A model generated the notes under the pieces. That model ran no database searches. It saw nothing but the letters and a program-made list of their open reading frames with translations, and had not been told where the DNA came from. From Pseudomonadota bacterium (GTDB lineage: Bacteria > Pseudomonadota > Gammaproteobacteria > Pseudomonadales > Azotimanducaceae): a stretch of DNA of 55,345 nt. The position numbers and the translations under genes were made by a program. Shown here piece by piece: positions 43,190 through 52,076 of the stretch. Each line of letters starts with the position of its first letter. Positions within the stretch are counted from its first letter, which is position 1. Where the stretch lies: positions 1-55,345 of the forward strand of contig JAQBUI010000024.1 in NCBI GenBank assembly GCA_027624035.1, in the 5' to 3' direction.

Positions 43190-43643
43190 CACCAATATCC
43201 TGGTTTACCGGTTCGATGCCCGCTATCCGGACAAGCAGCGCGTCGCTCGTGACCTTCTGCGAGACGGCTTGATCAACGAATCGCTGGTGTTGCCCCATCA
43301 GGCTATCGTGGAGTTTGTGGCCGCAGTGACCCGAAGAAAAGCCGGTATCGAACCAATGCTGTCCCATGCCGATGCCCTGCTCGAGGCAGAATCGCTGCTG
43401 GCGATATTCCCGATCGTCTATCCGGACCGGGAAGTTCTGGTCACGGCATTGCGCGGGTTTTCTGCATATCGGTTGTCCTGGTTCGATGCACACCTGTGGG
43501 CGTATGCGGAGGTTCACGGTCTTGCGGAGATTGTGTCTGAGGATTTCGAACACGGCAGACACTACGGCCAGGTGCGAGTCGTCGACCCGTTCCTGATTGC
43601 ATCGGGCCAGGTTCGGGAGTTGCCTGAACTTTACAGCGCTTGA
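43173..43643 (+). CDS. PIN-domain toxin (VapC-type RNase)
   Basis: 156 residues from GTG 43173, inside the antitoxin gene; the frame's earlier Met codons fall in the antitoxin's shadow. Acidic PIN residues are visible: D in SLIDTNILVYRFD, E in HQAIVEFVAAV, D in SWFDAHLWAYAE and D in ISEDFEHGRHYG-like VSEDFEHG. VapC toxins cleave tRNA or rRNA when released. GAGG lies upstream of the start. The pair is divergent from suf. Confidence 0.9.
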   Translation: MASLIDTNILVYRFDARYPDKQRVARDLLRDGLINESLVLPHQAIVEFVAAVTRRKAGIEPMLSHADALLEAESLLAIFPIVYPDREVLVTALRGFSAYRLSWFDAHLWAYAEVHGLAEIVSEDFEHGRHYGQVRVVDPFLIASGQVRELPELYSA

Positions 43644-43750
43644 GGCAGCGCTTGAGGCGGCACTTGAGCTGCGCCTGAATTCACAGCTGTCGGCGACATG
43701 GATTGACGAGCCTGCATTCCAAGGGGCTGGAATCCAAGTACACTGGTGAC

Positions 43751-46003
43751 ATGAAGCACGACTGCAGATCAAGGGTGTCTGTCCTGCTGATGCTGCTGGC
43801 GCTGGCCGCGAACGCATCAGCCGCAATGATCGGCCTTGGCGATCTGTTGCGGCTGTATGAGGCTGAGGGCATCCGTGTGGTTTACTCCACTGCAGTAGTG
43901 GATGAGGCGGCACCGGTGTCGCGCCCGGACCGTCTGACGCTACCGGCGTTGAGGACACTGTTGGCCGCCCACGGCCTGCAACTCCGGGATGTGGGCCGGC
44001 GCCGCTGGGTCATTACCCGAACCGAGCGATCAGCGAGTGCCGCGGTGCGGCAAACTGACCACAGGCCGGTTGAGTCTATCGTGGTCACGGCCAGTCGCTA
44101 TGAACTGGAGGGTTCCAGCGCGGCCACTGCCCATGATCTGGACCAGACCAGGATGATCGATTCGCCGAGCTTTGCCGGTGACAGCCTGAGGGTGATCCAC
44201 CGATTGCCTGGCGCGGCGACCCTGGGCGTTTCGACCCGGCCCAACATCAGGGGTGGGGAGGCCGATGAAGTGCTGGTCGTATTCGATGGTGTGGAACTGA
44301 TCGAGCCGTTTCATCTGCGTGATTTTCAGTCGCTGTTTTCATCTTTTAACCCGCGCACAATCCAGCGCGTGGAGTACTTTACGGGCGGATTCCCGGCCCG
44401 GTATGGCAACAAGCTGAGCGGTGTGCTGGACATCGCTGCCGAGGATGCGTTTGAGGGCCCGGGCGGTGAACTGGGCATCAGCAACTTCTGGTCCAGTGCC
44501 CTTGTGTTCACGGAATCAGACGCCAGTCAGGCCGTGCTGTCGGCCCGCAGGGGCAACGTCGATCTTGCTCTGGATGTCGTCAACCCTCGTCTGGGCGCAC
44601 CGCGATTTTATGACCTCTACGGCAGCCTGTCCCATCGCTTTGACGGTGGCGAGGGCAAGATCAGTGCGTTTTACTTCAATGATGATGTATTGCTGGAATC
44701 GGACGAAGAACGGGCGTCGAGCCGGGTGGACAATGGCTACCTGTGGGCTGACTGGCGCTTCGAAGCCCGGCCCGGCTACGAGACCCGGACACTGCTGAAT
44801 TATGGGCGGGTGGTGAGCAAGCGTCTGGGAGAACGCTTTTCTGATCGCGCCGTGGGGCAGCTCAGTGATCAACGGGAGCTTGAAGTCATTGGCATCCGGC
44901 ACACCCGGGAGCGCCCCTGGGGTGAGCATGTGGATTTGAGCCTGGGCGTATCGATGCGGCATCTGTCCCTGGACTACACCACACGCATCGATGTTGCGCG
45001 CAATACCGTCGCGGCCTTTCTGGGGCAGCCCTTGTGGATTGACGATGATCATCGGGGCTCAGTCGATGGCGTGTCCGCCAGCGGGTTTTTCACCGCGAGG
45101 ATTGCCGCCGGGGCCCGGTCCACCGTGCAGGTCGGCATGCGAGTGGACAGGCAAACCTACGGCTACGCGGACACCCAGTGGAGCCCACGGCTTGCCATGG
45201 TGTATCGGCTGGCGCCTGCCTGGCGGCTCCGAATCAGCTATGGTCAGTTTCATCAGCCCCATGAGATCCAGGATCTTCGCACTGCCGACCGGGAGATCGA
45301 ATATACCCGTGCCCAGCGCTCAGCACACTGGATTGGCGGCGTCGAACACCAGTTGAGCAGGGCTATCCAGGCCAGGGCAGAGGTCTTCTACAAGTCGATT
45401 CGACACCCGAGGCCCCGCTATCTGAACCTGTTTGATCCCTATCGGTTTACGCCGGAGGTCGAGCCGGACCGGATTGCGGTGCGGGCAGAGCGGGCATTCA
45501 GCAGCGGAGTCGAATTGTCCGTCTCCGGCATTCATGACCATGTCGAGTGGAACCTTAACTATACCCGGAGCCAGGTACGGGATTTCGAGAACGGTCGCTG
45601 GATTGACCGCCGCTGGGACCAGACCCACAGTGTCAATGGCCTCGTCAACTGGCAACACGGGCCCTGGCGAGTGGGTTTCGGTTTTGCCTGGCACACCGGT
45701 TGGCGGATGACGCGGATTCCGCTTGAACTGGCCGCCGCCGAGCCCTTCATCATCAGTCAGCATCGGAGCAATGCCCGCCTGGAAGCGTTTGGCACGGTCG
45801 ATGCGCGGGTCAGCTATACGCTGCAGTGGCCGGAATCATCGTTACAGTGGTTCCTGGAGGTGACGAACCTTGCAAACCGCAGTAACAAGGGAGGCGTCGA
45901 CTATGAGATCAGTCTTGAGGATGATGTCTACCGGCTCGATGAGGTAGACATCGAACCGGTGTTCCCCATCGTGCCCAACCTGGGGCTAGTGTGGCGTTTC
46001 TAG
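43751..46003 (+). CDS. TonB-dependent receptor with N-terminal STN domain
   Basis: 750 residues from ATG 43751. Signal peptide ~1-24 (VLLMLLALAANASA). An STN domain (27-95: LRLYEAEGIRVVYST ... LLAAHGLQLRDVGRRRWVI) passes the substrate signal to a FecR-type protein. The plug follows with VESIVVTASRYE (TonB box-like), RVIHRLPGAATLG, NIRGGEADEVLVVFDGVEL and RIQRVEYFTGGFPARYGNKLSGVLDI. The barrel ends in FPIVPNLGLVWRF with terminal Phe. Substrate unknown. Its 3' end overlaps the convergent FecR-type gene by 18 bases; the matching sigma gene lies behind that. Confidence 0.93.
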   Translation: MKHDCRSRVSVLLMLLALAANASAAMIGLGDLLRLYEAEGIRVVYSTAVVDEAAPVSRPDRLTLPALRTLLAAHGLQLRDVGRRRWVITRTERSASAAVRQTDHRPVESIVVTASRYELEGSSAATAHDLDQTRMIDSPSFAGDSLRVIHRLPGAATLGVSTRPNIRGGEADEVLVVFDGVELIEPFHLRDFQSLFSSFNPRTIQRVEYFTGGFPARYGNKLSGVLDIAAEDAFEGPGGELGISNFWSSALVFTESDASQAVLSARRGNVDLALDVVNPRLGAPRFYDLYGSLSHRFDGGEGKISAFYFNDDVLLESDEERASSRVDNGYLWADWRFEARPGYETRTLLNYGRVVSKRLGERFSDRAVGQLSDQRELEVIGIRHTRERPWGEHVDLSLGVSMRHLSLDYTTRIDVARNTVAAFLGQPLWIDDDHRGSVDGVSASGFFTARIAAGARSTVQVGMRVDRQTYGYADTQWSPRLAMVYRLAPAWRLRISYGQFHQPHEIQDLRTADREIEYTRAQRSAHWIGGVEHQLSRAIQARAEVFYKSIRHPRPRYLNLFDPYRFTPEVEPDRIAVRAERAFSSGVELSVSGIHDHVEWNLNYTRSQVRDFENGRWIDRRWDQTHSVNGLVNWQHGPWRVGFGFAWHTGWRMTRIPLELAAAEPFIISQHRSNARLEAFGTVDARVSYTLQWPESSLQWFLEVTNLANRSNKGGVDYEISLEDDVYRLDEVDIEPVFPIVPNLGLVWRF

Positions 46004-46996
46004 ACTGGTTTCAAGGCTGATGACGATTCGACCCTGCCGCACGTCGGCGTTGAACCGGTCGGCCAGCATCACACTCTGCAGAGCGTCGAACACGTCATGA
46101 GTGTCAATGCCCACGATGAGGCGGTTTTCGTTCGCGACCTCAGCCGCCACCCGGGCGCTGGCGTACTCGATGCCGTATCCGGTTTCGTGGGAAACCCAGT
46201 CGAGGAAGTCGGTCAAGCGCATTCTGCCGGAAGGAAGCGCAGGTGCGTTGTGAGTGGTCCAGTTCCAGCGCCCGCCCCAGGGCTCGATGGTCGCTTCTGT
46301 CATCCCGTAGGCCGCGTCAAAGGACACCAGGCGGGCGTAGTCGGCTGCCTGCATGGTGACTTCCTGCGCATCGTGTAACACCTGCACGGCACCCTGCCGT
46401 ACGGCGACAGACACATCGCTGGTGCCATCGGTGGTAATCAGATACTGGGTGCCCACGTGCCTGATGGTCACGTCACGGGCAATGACCACAAGTGGCGCCG
46501 CCGGGCCATCGCCCGGCTCCGCGTCGACGTACAGGGCGCCCCGGTGCAGCAGGATTGTGTGCTCGTCCCTGAACGTGACCCCGGTATGGGGGCCCAGACG
46601 AACGTCCACGTTCATCTGCAGCGGGGCGAGCGCCAGGCCGCCGTCTGCGGTGGCAATACGGTCGCCTGAACGAATCGTATTGCCCTTGCCAACCGGCACC
46701 TTCAGTTCATCGTGTATCCAGTGGGCCTGCCCCTGTTGACGGTCGACTCTGGCCACGTCGATTGGCGCTGGAGCGGGAGCAGTCGGCGTCAGATAGACGA
46801 GACCGAGGGCCACCAGGATACAGGCTGCGGCAGCGAAGCCAGCGGTGATCCGGCGGCGAGATCGTCTGGCGCGTACCGCGGCGAGTTCGGTAGTAAGGAC
46901 GTTCTGCATCCGCGCCCGGACTTCTTCCGGCACCGGTGTGCGCGGTCCGGCGCCGCGCACCATGCGTGCGAGGCCTTGATCGTCTGAATCCGTCAT
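45986..46996 (-). CDS. FecR-type transmembrane anti-sigma factor
   Basis: 336 residues from ATG 46996, overlapping the sigma gene by 4 bases. The N-terminal cytosolic part (~45 residues) binds sigma. One membrane segment follows (ITAGFAAAACILVALGLVYL). The FecR domain spans ~95-195 (VPVGKGNTIRSGDRIATADGGLALAPL, VDVRLGPHTGVTF). The C-terminal STN-like domain (RLTDFLDWVSHETGYGIEYAS ... HDVFDALQSVMLADRF) would meet the receptor. Together with the sigma and receptor it forms a three-part surface signalling unit, but the receptor is convergent rather than downstream. Confidence 0.88.
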   Translation of the reverse strand: MTDSDDQGLARMVRGAGPRTPVPEEVRARMQNVLTTELAAVRARRSRRRITAGFAAAACILVALGLVYLTPTAPAPAPIDVARVDRQQGQAHWIHDELKVPVGKGNTIRSGDRIATADGGLALAPLQMNVDVRLGPHTGVTFRDEHTILLHRGALYVDAEPGDGPAAPLVVIARDVTIRHVGTQYLITTDGTSDVSVAVRQGAVQVLHDAQEVTMQAADYARLVSFDAAYGMTEATIEPWGGRWNWTTHNAPALPSGRMRLTDFLDWVSHETGYGIEYASARVAAEVANENRLIVGIDTHDVFDALQSVMLADRFNADVRQGRIVISLETSLETPH

Positions 46997-47613
46997 GGGG
47001 CTTCCTGGTAGAGTTGATAGAACCCGGCAAATGCCTGCCTGAATGACTTGCGCGCCCGTGCGAGCTGGGATTGTACGGCTTCGCCGGACAGTTCCATGCG
47101 GTCTGCGATCTCCCGAATGCTGAGTCCTTCGATGTACTTCCACTCGAGAACATCACCATGACGGTGTGGCAACTGATCCAGCACCATGTGGATCAGTGAA
47201 ATCAGTTCGCCGCGTTCAGCGCAGGCGGCGGGCGCCGCATCAACATCGTCAGCAAGGGCATTGATGATGGCGTTCACCTGATCTTCATCATCGAACAACG
47301 ATACGACCCGGTCACGGGCCTGGTCCCGCATTCGATATCGGCCCAGTTCATGCCGACAGATCCGGGTCACCCAGGTCATCAGCGCGGCCTCACCTCGATA
47401 GGTCTCAATCCGTCTCGCTGCGATGATCAGGGTCTGCTGTACGACATCCTCGGCATCTGCCGCGTGGTGATCCAGTCTGACCAGGGCGAAGCGATACAGT
47501 CGCGGGAAGTACTCATCCATGAATTTCGCGATCGCGCGCTCGTCGCCGCGCAGCATTTGCCTCGCGAGCTGTCGGTCTTCCCGGTATGGGTGGCTGTCCT
47601 TGATGATCCTCAC
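46993..47613 (-). CDS. ECF sigma-70 factor paired with the FecR-type protein
   Basis: 206 residues from GTG 47613. Region 2: FMDEYFPRLYRFALVRL, AEDVVQQTLIIAARRIETYRG, ALMTWVTRICRHEL. Region 4: LDQLPHRHGDVLEWKYIEGLSIREIADRMELSGEAVQSQLARARKSFR. The linker is longer than in most ECF factors (~55 residues with ALADDVDAAPAACAERGE). It probably directs transcription of itself and of the divergent secreted-protein operon through the symmetric element at 47671-47723. Confidence 0.92.
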   Translation of the reverse strand: MRIIKDSHPYREDRQLARQMLRGDERAIAKFMDEYFPRLYRFALVRLDHHAADAEDVVQQTLIIAARRIETYRGEAALMTWVTRICRHELGRYRMRDQARDRVVSLFDDEDQVNAIINALADDVDAAPAACAERGELISLIHMVLDQLPHRHGDVLEWKYIEGLSIREIADRMELSGEAVQSQLARARKSFRQAFAGFYQLYQEAP

Positions 47614-47670
47614 GCGTAGCCGCTGCCGGTCTTGTTGGGTCTGTGTACTGGTAGAGGCACTTTACGAGAA

Positions 47671-47723
47671 AAATCGGTCGCGTTGTCGAGTGCCCGCGTT
47701 TTTTTCACCAACGCGACCGATTT
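47671..47723. promoter_or_regulatory. Perfect 15-bp inverted repeat between divergent operons
   Basis: Arms AAATCGGTCGCGTTG (47671-47685) and CAACGCGACCGATTT (47709-47723), 23 bases apart, without mismatch. It lies 57 bases before the sigma gene start and 51 before the exported protein's start. Each arm may be the core of one of two mirror-image promoters read by the ECF factor, or the whole may bind a regulator dimer. Confidence 0.7.
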
Positions 47724-47774
47724 CCAGTGCAGCCTGCCTCTATCAGCCCAATCACCGGGAGAGGTATGCGATCA

Positions 47775-48806
47775 ATGAAGAGTAAAAAACTGATGTGTCT
47801 GCCTGTTGGGCTGTGTCTTGGCCTGCTTTCGACGGCGTTCGTGCACGCCGCCGAGACCGGCTGTATCGCGAGTGCACAGTCCCTGTTTCTGGCCTGCGGT
47901 TTCAACGTTCGGGAGGGATATCTGAAAGGGCTTGCGGTCTGTAGCGACACCAACAGCCAGGCGAAGGCAGATGCCTGTGTTGCGGAGGTTCGCGGCGGGA
48001 TGGCCGGGGAAAATGAACAATGTGATGAGGTCTTCGCGGCCCGCCGGGCACTCTGCGACAAGTTGGGTAATGCAGTCCATGACGTTGGTTTTGGGGAGGA
48101 ATTTGCACACAACTTCGTGGACCCGCTCAAGATCGGCGTCACGGTAGACCCTAACCCCTGGTTCCCGCTGGTGCAGGGTAATCGATGGGTCTATGAGGCA
48201 TCAGGGGTGGACGATGAGGGCGAGGAGGTGGACGAGACCATCGTGGTGAGTGTCACTGGCGATGTAAAGCTGATCGAAGGTATTCGCTGCCTGGTGGTGC
48301 GGGATGCCGTCTCCAGCGACGGTGAACTCGTAGAAGACACCGATGACTGGTTCGCTCAGGACCTGCAGGGCAACGTCTGGTACTGCGGAGAGATCTCGAA
48401 AAACTATGAACTGTTCGAAGGGGATGAGCCCGAGGTGGCGGAGCTTGTGGACATCGAAGGGTCCTGGAAAAGCGGCCGCGACGGTGCCGAGGCGGGCATG
48501 TTGCTGCCGTTCGCGCCAACGGCGGGTCAGGTCATTCGCCAGGAGGTGCTGTTTGCAGATGCCGAGGACGTGATCGAGATTGAGAGCCTGACGGGTTCAG
48601 AGTCCTCACCGGCAGCAAGTTGCACCGAAACCTGCCTCGTCACCCTCGACTACACGCCGCTGGAACCCGGAGTCTACGAGAACAAGTACTACCTGTCAGG
48701 CGTTGGGCTGATCGTGGAGACCAAAATCGACAGCGACGAGCGCCTGGAACTCATGGAGTTTACCCAGGCCGGGCAACCGTCCGGACAATCAGGAGTGAAG
48801 CAATGA
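47775..48806 (+). CDS. Exported protein of unknown function sharing a domain with the next gene
   Basis: 343 residues from ATG 47775 (GGGAGAGG upstream). Signal peptide 1-25 (MCLPVGLCLGLLSTAFVHA, then AETGC). A Cys-containing helical region (30-100) precedes a domain of ~200 residues starting PNPWFPLVQGNRWVYEA. Landmarks: DVKLIEGIRCLVVRD, VEDTDDWFAQDLQGNVWYCG, FEGDEPEVAEL, GSWKSGRDGAEAGMLLP, VLFADAEDVIEI. This domain occurs in other bacterial exported proteins of unknown role. It is strongly acidic. The next gene overlaps by 4 bases. Confidence 0.8.
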   Translation: MKSKKLMCLPVGLCLGLLSTAFVHAAETGCIASAQSLFLACGFNVREGYLKGLAVCSDTNSQAKADACVAEVRGGMAGENEQCDEVFAARRALCDKLGNAVHDVGFGEEFAHNFVDPLKIGVTVDPNPWFPLVQGNRWVYEASGVDDEGEEVDETIVVSVTGDVKLIEGIRCLVVRDAVSSDGELVEDTDDWFAQDLQGNVWYCGEISKNYELFEGDEPEVAELVDIEGSWKSGRDGAEAGMLLPFAPTAGQVIRQEVLFADAEDVIEIESLTGSESSPAASCTETCLVTLDYTPLEPGVYENKYYLSGVGLIVETKIDSDERLELMEFTQAGQPSGQSGVKQ

Positions 48807-51800
48807 ATATCATGACAAGAACGATCTGTTGTGTCCTGTCGGTTGTGCTTGCCGGGTGCAGCGACAACGACTCACCAACCCCCATGAGATCGCCGCCGTC
48901 AGCAGTAGCCGCCGCCCCCATTACGCTGCATGGCTCGATCATTGATGGTGACGTTTCCGGCGGCACCATCTATGTATTCGCTGCAGAGGATGTGGTGGCA
49001 GCGCTCGAGGCCGCGTCTGCCAGCGAGGACCGCGGCGCCGCCCTGGCGGGTGCTGGGCCGATACGGACCCTGGCTCGGGGCGCCACTGACAATGGCGAAT
49101 ATCGAATTGAACTCAGTGAGGACCTTGCCGGAACGGCCGTGTTTCTTGAGTTTGATGGTGCCGGGGCCACTGACCTCACCTTCGGCGGCGTGCCATTTGA
49201 CATGGAGTCCGTCGCGGTTCTGGGTGCTGCGGGCAGCGGCATGAGAGTCAATATCACGCCCTATACCTCGGTGATTGCTGCCCTGGTGAGGCGGATGCTG
49301 CCCATGGATGCAGCCGCCATCAGCGCGGCAATCCAGGATGCGACGGGAAGCGTTGTGGCCGCACTGGGTCAGGACGCGACCGGCACCATCCTGCCAGCGA
49401 ATGCTGACCCGATTGCACTGGTGGACTTTGATCTGCTGGGCGAATCCGCCAGGGCCCTGGGGGTCAAAGTTCGCGGTGCGGCACTCGGCAGCGGGCTTGC
49501 CCCGTTTGAGGTGTTTGACGCGCTGGCGCTGGATTCTGCCGATGGTGTCATTGATGGTCAGGTCGATGGGGCCGCTGACGCAGGTGTCGTTCGGGTCGCG
49601 ACCATACTCAATGCGGGCGGCCCGCTGGACGAGACTGTCGTCGCTGGTTCATGTGCGGTGACGGCGGACCTGCTGAGGCGTGCCTGTGAAGTAGACATCA
49701 TGGATGATTTTCTTGAGGCAGTAGCGGCCTGCCAGGATGGCACCGGGGATGATCTGGAAGACTGTCTTGGGGAGGCAGGCGAGGAGCGGGATGAGGTTGA
49801 GAACGAGTGTGCCACGGTGTCCGCGGCACGAGTTGAGGTATGTTCCGACCTCGAAGACGCGGTTCACGAAGTTGAATTTGGCGAGGCGTTCGCTGCCAGG
49901 TTCGTTGATCCCAGGAACATCGGGGCCAGCGTGCAGCCGAACCCGTACCTGCCGCTCGTGCCCGGCAACGTCTGGGAGTACGAGTCAGAGTTTATTGACG
50001 AGGAAGACGGCGAGGAAGTCACCGAAACCATCATTGTCACCGTGACAGACGACGTCAAACTCATCGAGGGAATCGGCTGCCTGGTCATCAATGACCGGGT
50101 GTTCGAAGACGGCGAACTGATCGAAGACACTGACGACTGGCTCGCCCAGGATGTGGATGGCAATGTCTGGTATTGCGGCGAGATCGCGCGAAACTACGAG
50201 GTTTTTGAAGGCGATGAGCCGGAAGTACCCGAGTTGACCGATATCGACGGGTCCTGGAAAGCGGGCCGCGAGGATGCAAAGGCCGGTATCCTGATGCCCG
50301 CGAACCCGATCATCGGGAGCGTGCTGCGCACGGAGGTATTGTACGGCGAGGCAGAAGACGTGATCAGAGTCGTCAGTCTGTCTGGCGATGAGGAAACGGA
50401 CGTTGCCTCCTGCGATGGCGAATGTCTGGTGATGGCAGATACGACGCCCCTCGAAGCGGACGCTTTCGAGCACAAGTTCTACAAGCCTGGCGTTGGCTTT
50501 CTGGTGGAGATCGATCTCGTCAGTGGTGCTCGCGCCGAACTCGTCAGCTTCGGGAGCGCAGGGGCAGGAGGCGATCAGGTGCTGGCAGACGCCAAGCTGC
50601 TGATCGAACACAATGCCACCGACGAGGACACCGGGTTTCAGGGGTTTGCCGATGGACCGCCCTGGGACCGGCTGACCATTGCCGATGACAGCGGCCCCAT
50701 TGTTTCCGCGTGGGCCGGTGGCGGCCTGCTGGGCTTTGGCCTGACCGAGTTCTTCTTTGAGACATCGGAGCCCCCGAATGACGAGGTGCCCATCGACGAT
50801 GTTCTGGCGCGGCTTGACGAGGGCGACTATGACTTCGAGGCAGACTTTGCAGCCGGTGGCAGCAGCCTGATCAGCGCCACCGTGACTCACGACATTCCGG
50901 CAGGGCCAGAGGGGTTGACGCCGCTGGACGAAGCGACCGGGGTAGACCCATTGAACACCGTCATCACCTGGGGCGAGGTCACCAGTGACATCGATGACGA
51001 GGAGATCGACATTGTTGGCTATCAGGTGATCCTGGAACAGGACGCGGCGCCCTATGATGTCGATGGGTTTGCCAAACCCGTGATGTCTGTCTATCTGTCG
51101 GCGGATGCAAGGTCCCTGACCATTACACCGGAATTCATGGTGGAGGATGCCTGCTACGAGTACGAAGTCCTGGCGATCGAAGCATCTGGAAATCAGACTC
51201 TGTCGGCCGCGTCGTTCGAGACGGGCGACGGCTGTGTCGAAATGGAAGAGCCTGACGACCCCGCCGGGCTGAAGGCGGCCAAGCTGCTCATTGAACACAA
51301 TGCCACCGATGGGGATACCGGTTTTCAGGGATTTGCCGATGGTGAGCCGTGGTATGAACTGACCATCACCGACCCGAATGATGCCGATATTCTCACCGTC
51401 GAACCCGGGGGCGGCCTTGGTGATTTTGGCCTGACCGAGCTCTTCTTCGAAACCAGTGAACCACCCAATGCAGTCGTCTCCATTGCCGACGTGCTGGCTC
51501 GACTGCCACAAGGCAACTATACCTTCGCAGCCAGTATCGTTGACGGCGGAGCGTCCGAAATGACCGCGATCTTCACCCATGTCATCCCCGCAGGACCGGT
51601 ACTGGTGTCGCCGGAACCCGAAGCGGAGGATGTTGACCCGGGCAACACGGTGCTCACCTGGGAACCGGTAACGATGGATCTGGATGGCGATGCCGTGACC
51701 ATCGTCGGCTATCAGGTCATCGTCGTGGAGGAACATGATGAGGATGAGTTTCCGAGCGGCTTTGCCCAGCCGGAGCTAAGCGTCTATCTGCCCCCGACAG

Positions 51801-51928
51801 CCACCAGCTTCCGGGTCCCGGCGGAATTCATGCGCCCGGATACGGACTACGAGTGGGAGGTCCTCGCCATCGAGGCGAGCGGCAACCAGACCCTGTCCGG
51901 AGCCGAATTCTCAACCCCCGAAAATTAG
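48803..51928 (+). CDS. Large modular lipoprotein of unknown function
   Basis: 1041 residues from ATG 48803; the open frame upstream is a shadow of the previous gene. Lipobox VLSVVLAGC, Cys19. About 30-280: a carboxypeptidase-regulatory-like start (GSIIDGDVSGGTIYVFA) and helices. About 290-590: a domain homologous to the preceding protein (DVKLIEGIGCLVINDR, EDTDDWLAQDVDGNVWYCG, FEGDEPEVPEL). About 595-820 and 825-1040: two copies of a module, AKLLIEHNATD...GFQGFADG, then a fibronectin III-like half ending in YEYEVLAIEASGNQTLS. Highly acidic, presumably outer-membrane or surface attached. Its TAG stop touches a REP-like palindrome. Confidence 0.82.
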   Translation: MNIMTRTICCVLSVVLAGCSDNDSPTPMRSPPSAVAAAPITLHGSIIDGDVSGGTIYVFAAEDVVAALEAASASEDRGAALAGAGPIRTLARGATDNGEYRIELSEDLAGTAVFLEFDGAGATDLTFGGVPFDMESVAVLGAAGSGMRVNITPYTSVIAALVRRMLPMDAAAISAAIQDATGSVVAALGQDATGTILPANADPIALVDFDLLGESARALGVKVRGAALGSGLAPFEVFDALALDSADGVIDGQVDGAADAGVVRVATILNAGGPLDETVVAGSCAVTADLLRRACEVDIMDDFLEAVAACQDGTGDDLEDCLGEAGEERDEVENECATVSAARVEVCSDLEDAVHEVEFGEAFAARFVDPRNIGASVQPNPYLPLVPGNVWEYESEFIDEEDGEEVTETIIVTVTDDVKLIEGIGCLVINDRVFEDGELIEDTDDWLAQDVDGNVWYCGEIARNYEVFEGDEPEVPELTDIDGSWKAGREDAKAGILMPANPIIGSVLRTEVLYGEAEDVIRVVSLSGDEETDVASCDGECLVMADTTPLEADAFEHKFYKPGVGFLVEIDLVSGARAELVSFGSAGAGGDQVLADAKLLIEHNATDEDTGFQGFADGPPWDRLTIADDSGPIVSAWAGGGLLGFGLTEFFFETSEPPNDEVPIDDVLARLDEGDYDFEADFAAGGSSLISATVTHDIPAGPEGLTPLDEATGVDPLNTVITWGEVTSDIDDEEIDIVGYQVILEQDAAPYDVDGFAKPVMSVYLSADARSLTITPEFMVEDACYEYEVLAIEASGNQTLSAASFETGDGCVEMEEPDDPAGLKAAKLLIEHNATDGDTGFQGFADGEPWYELTITDPNDADILTVEPGGGLGDFGLTELFFETSEPPNAVVSIADVLARLPQGNYTFAASIVDGGASEMTAIFTHVIPAGPVLVSPEPEAEDVDPGNTVLTWEPVTMDLDGDAVTIVGYQVIVVEEHDEDEFPSGFAQPELSVYLPPTATSFRVPAEFMRPDTDYEWEVLAIEASGNQTLSGAEFSTPEN

Positions 51929-51998
51929 GGTCAGAGTCGAATTTACAAATGTAAATTCGACTCTGACCCCATTTTCTCGACTCTGACCCCATTTTCTT
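51928..51998. repeat. REP-like perfect palindrome after the lipoprotein gene
   Basis: Arms 51928-51947 (GGGTCAGAGTCGAATTTACA) and 51950-51969, spacer AA, the same as the palindrome at 16619-16660. A further truncated copy (CGACTCTGACCCCATTTTCT) reaches 51998. The last base of the lipoprotein stop is the first G of the left arm. It may end transcription before the next sigma gene. Confidence 0.92.
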
Positions 51999-52076
51999 CG
52001 AAAACTTTAGGGTCTCCATGCATCCGTTCGTCGTAACAGGGTTAAGCTATGGATAACCGTTTAGTGGACCTCTGAT

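Noticed and set aside
49985..51736. 583-residue minus-strand ORF
   Set aside because: It is antisense to the modular lipoprotein gene. Its length results from the high G+C and acidic-codon bias of the sense strand, and it has no recognisable domain.
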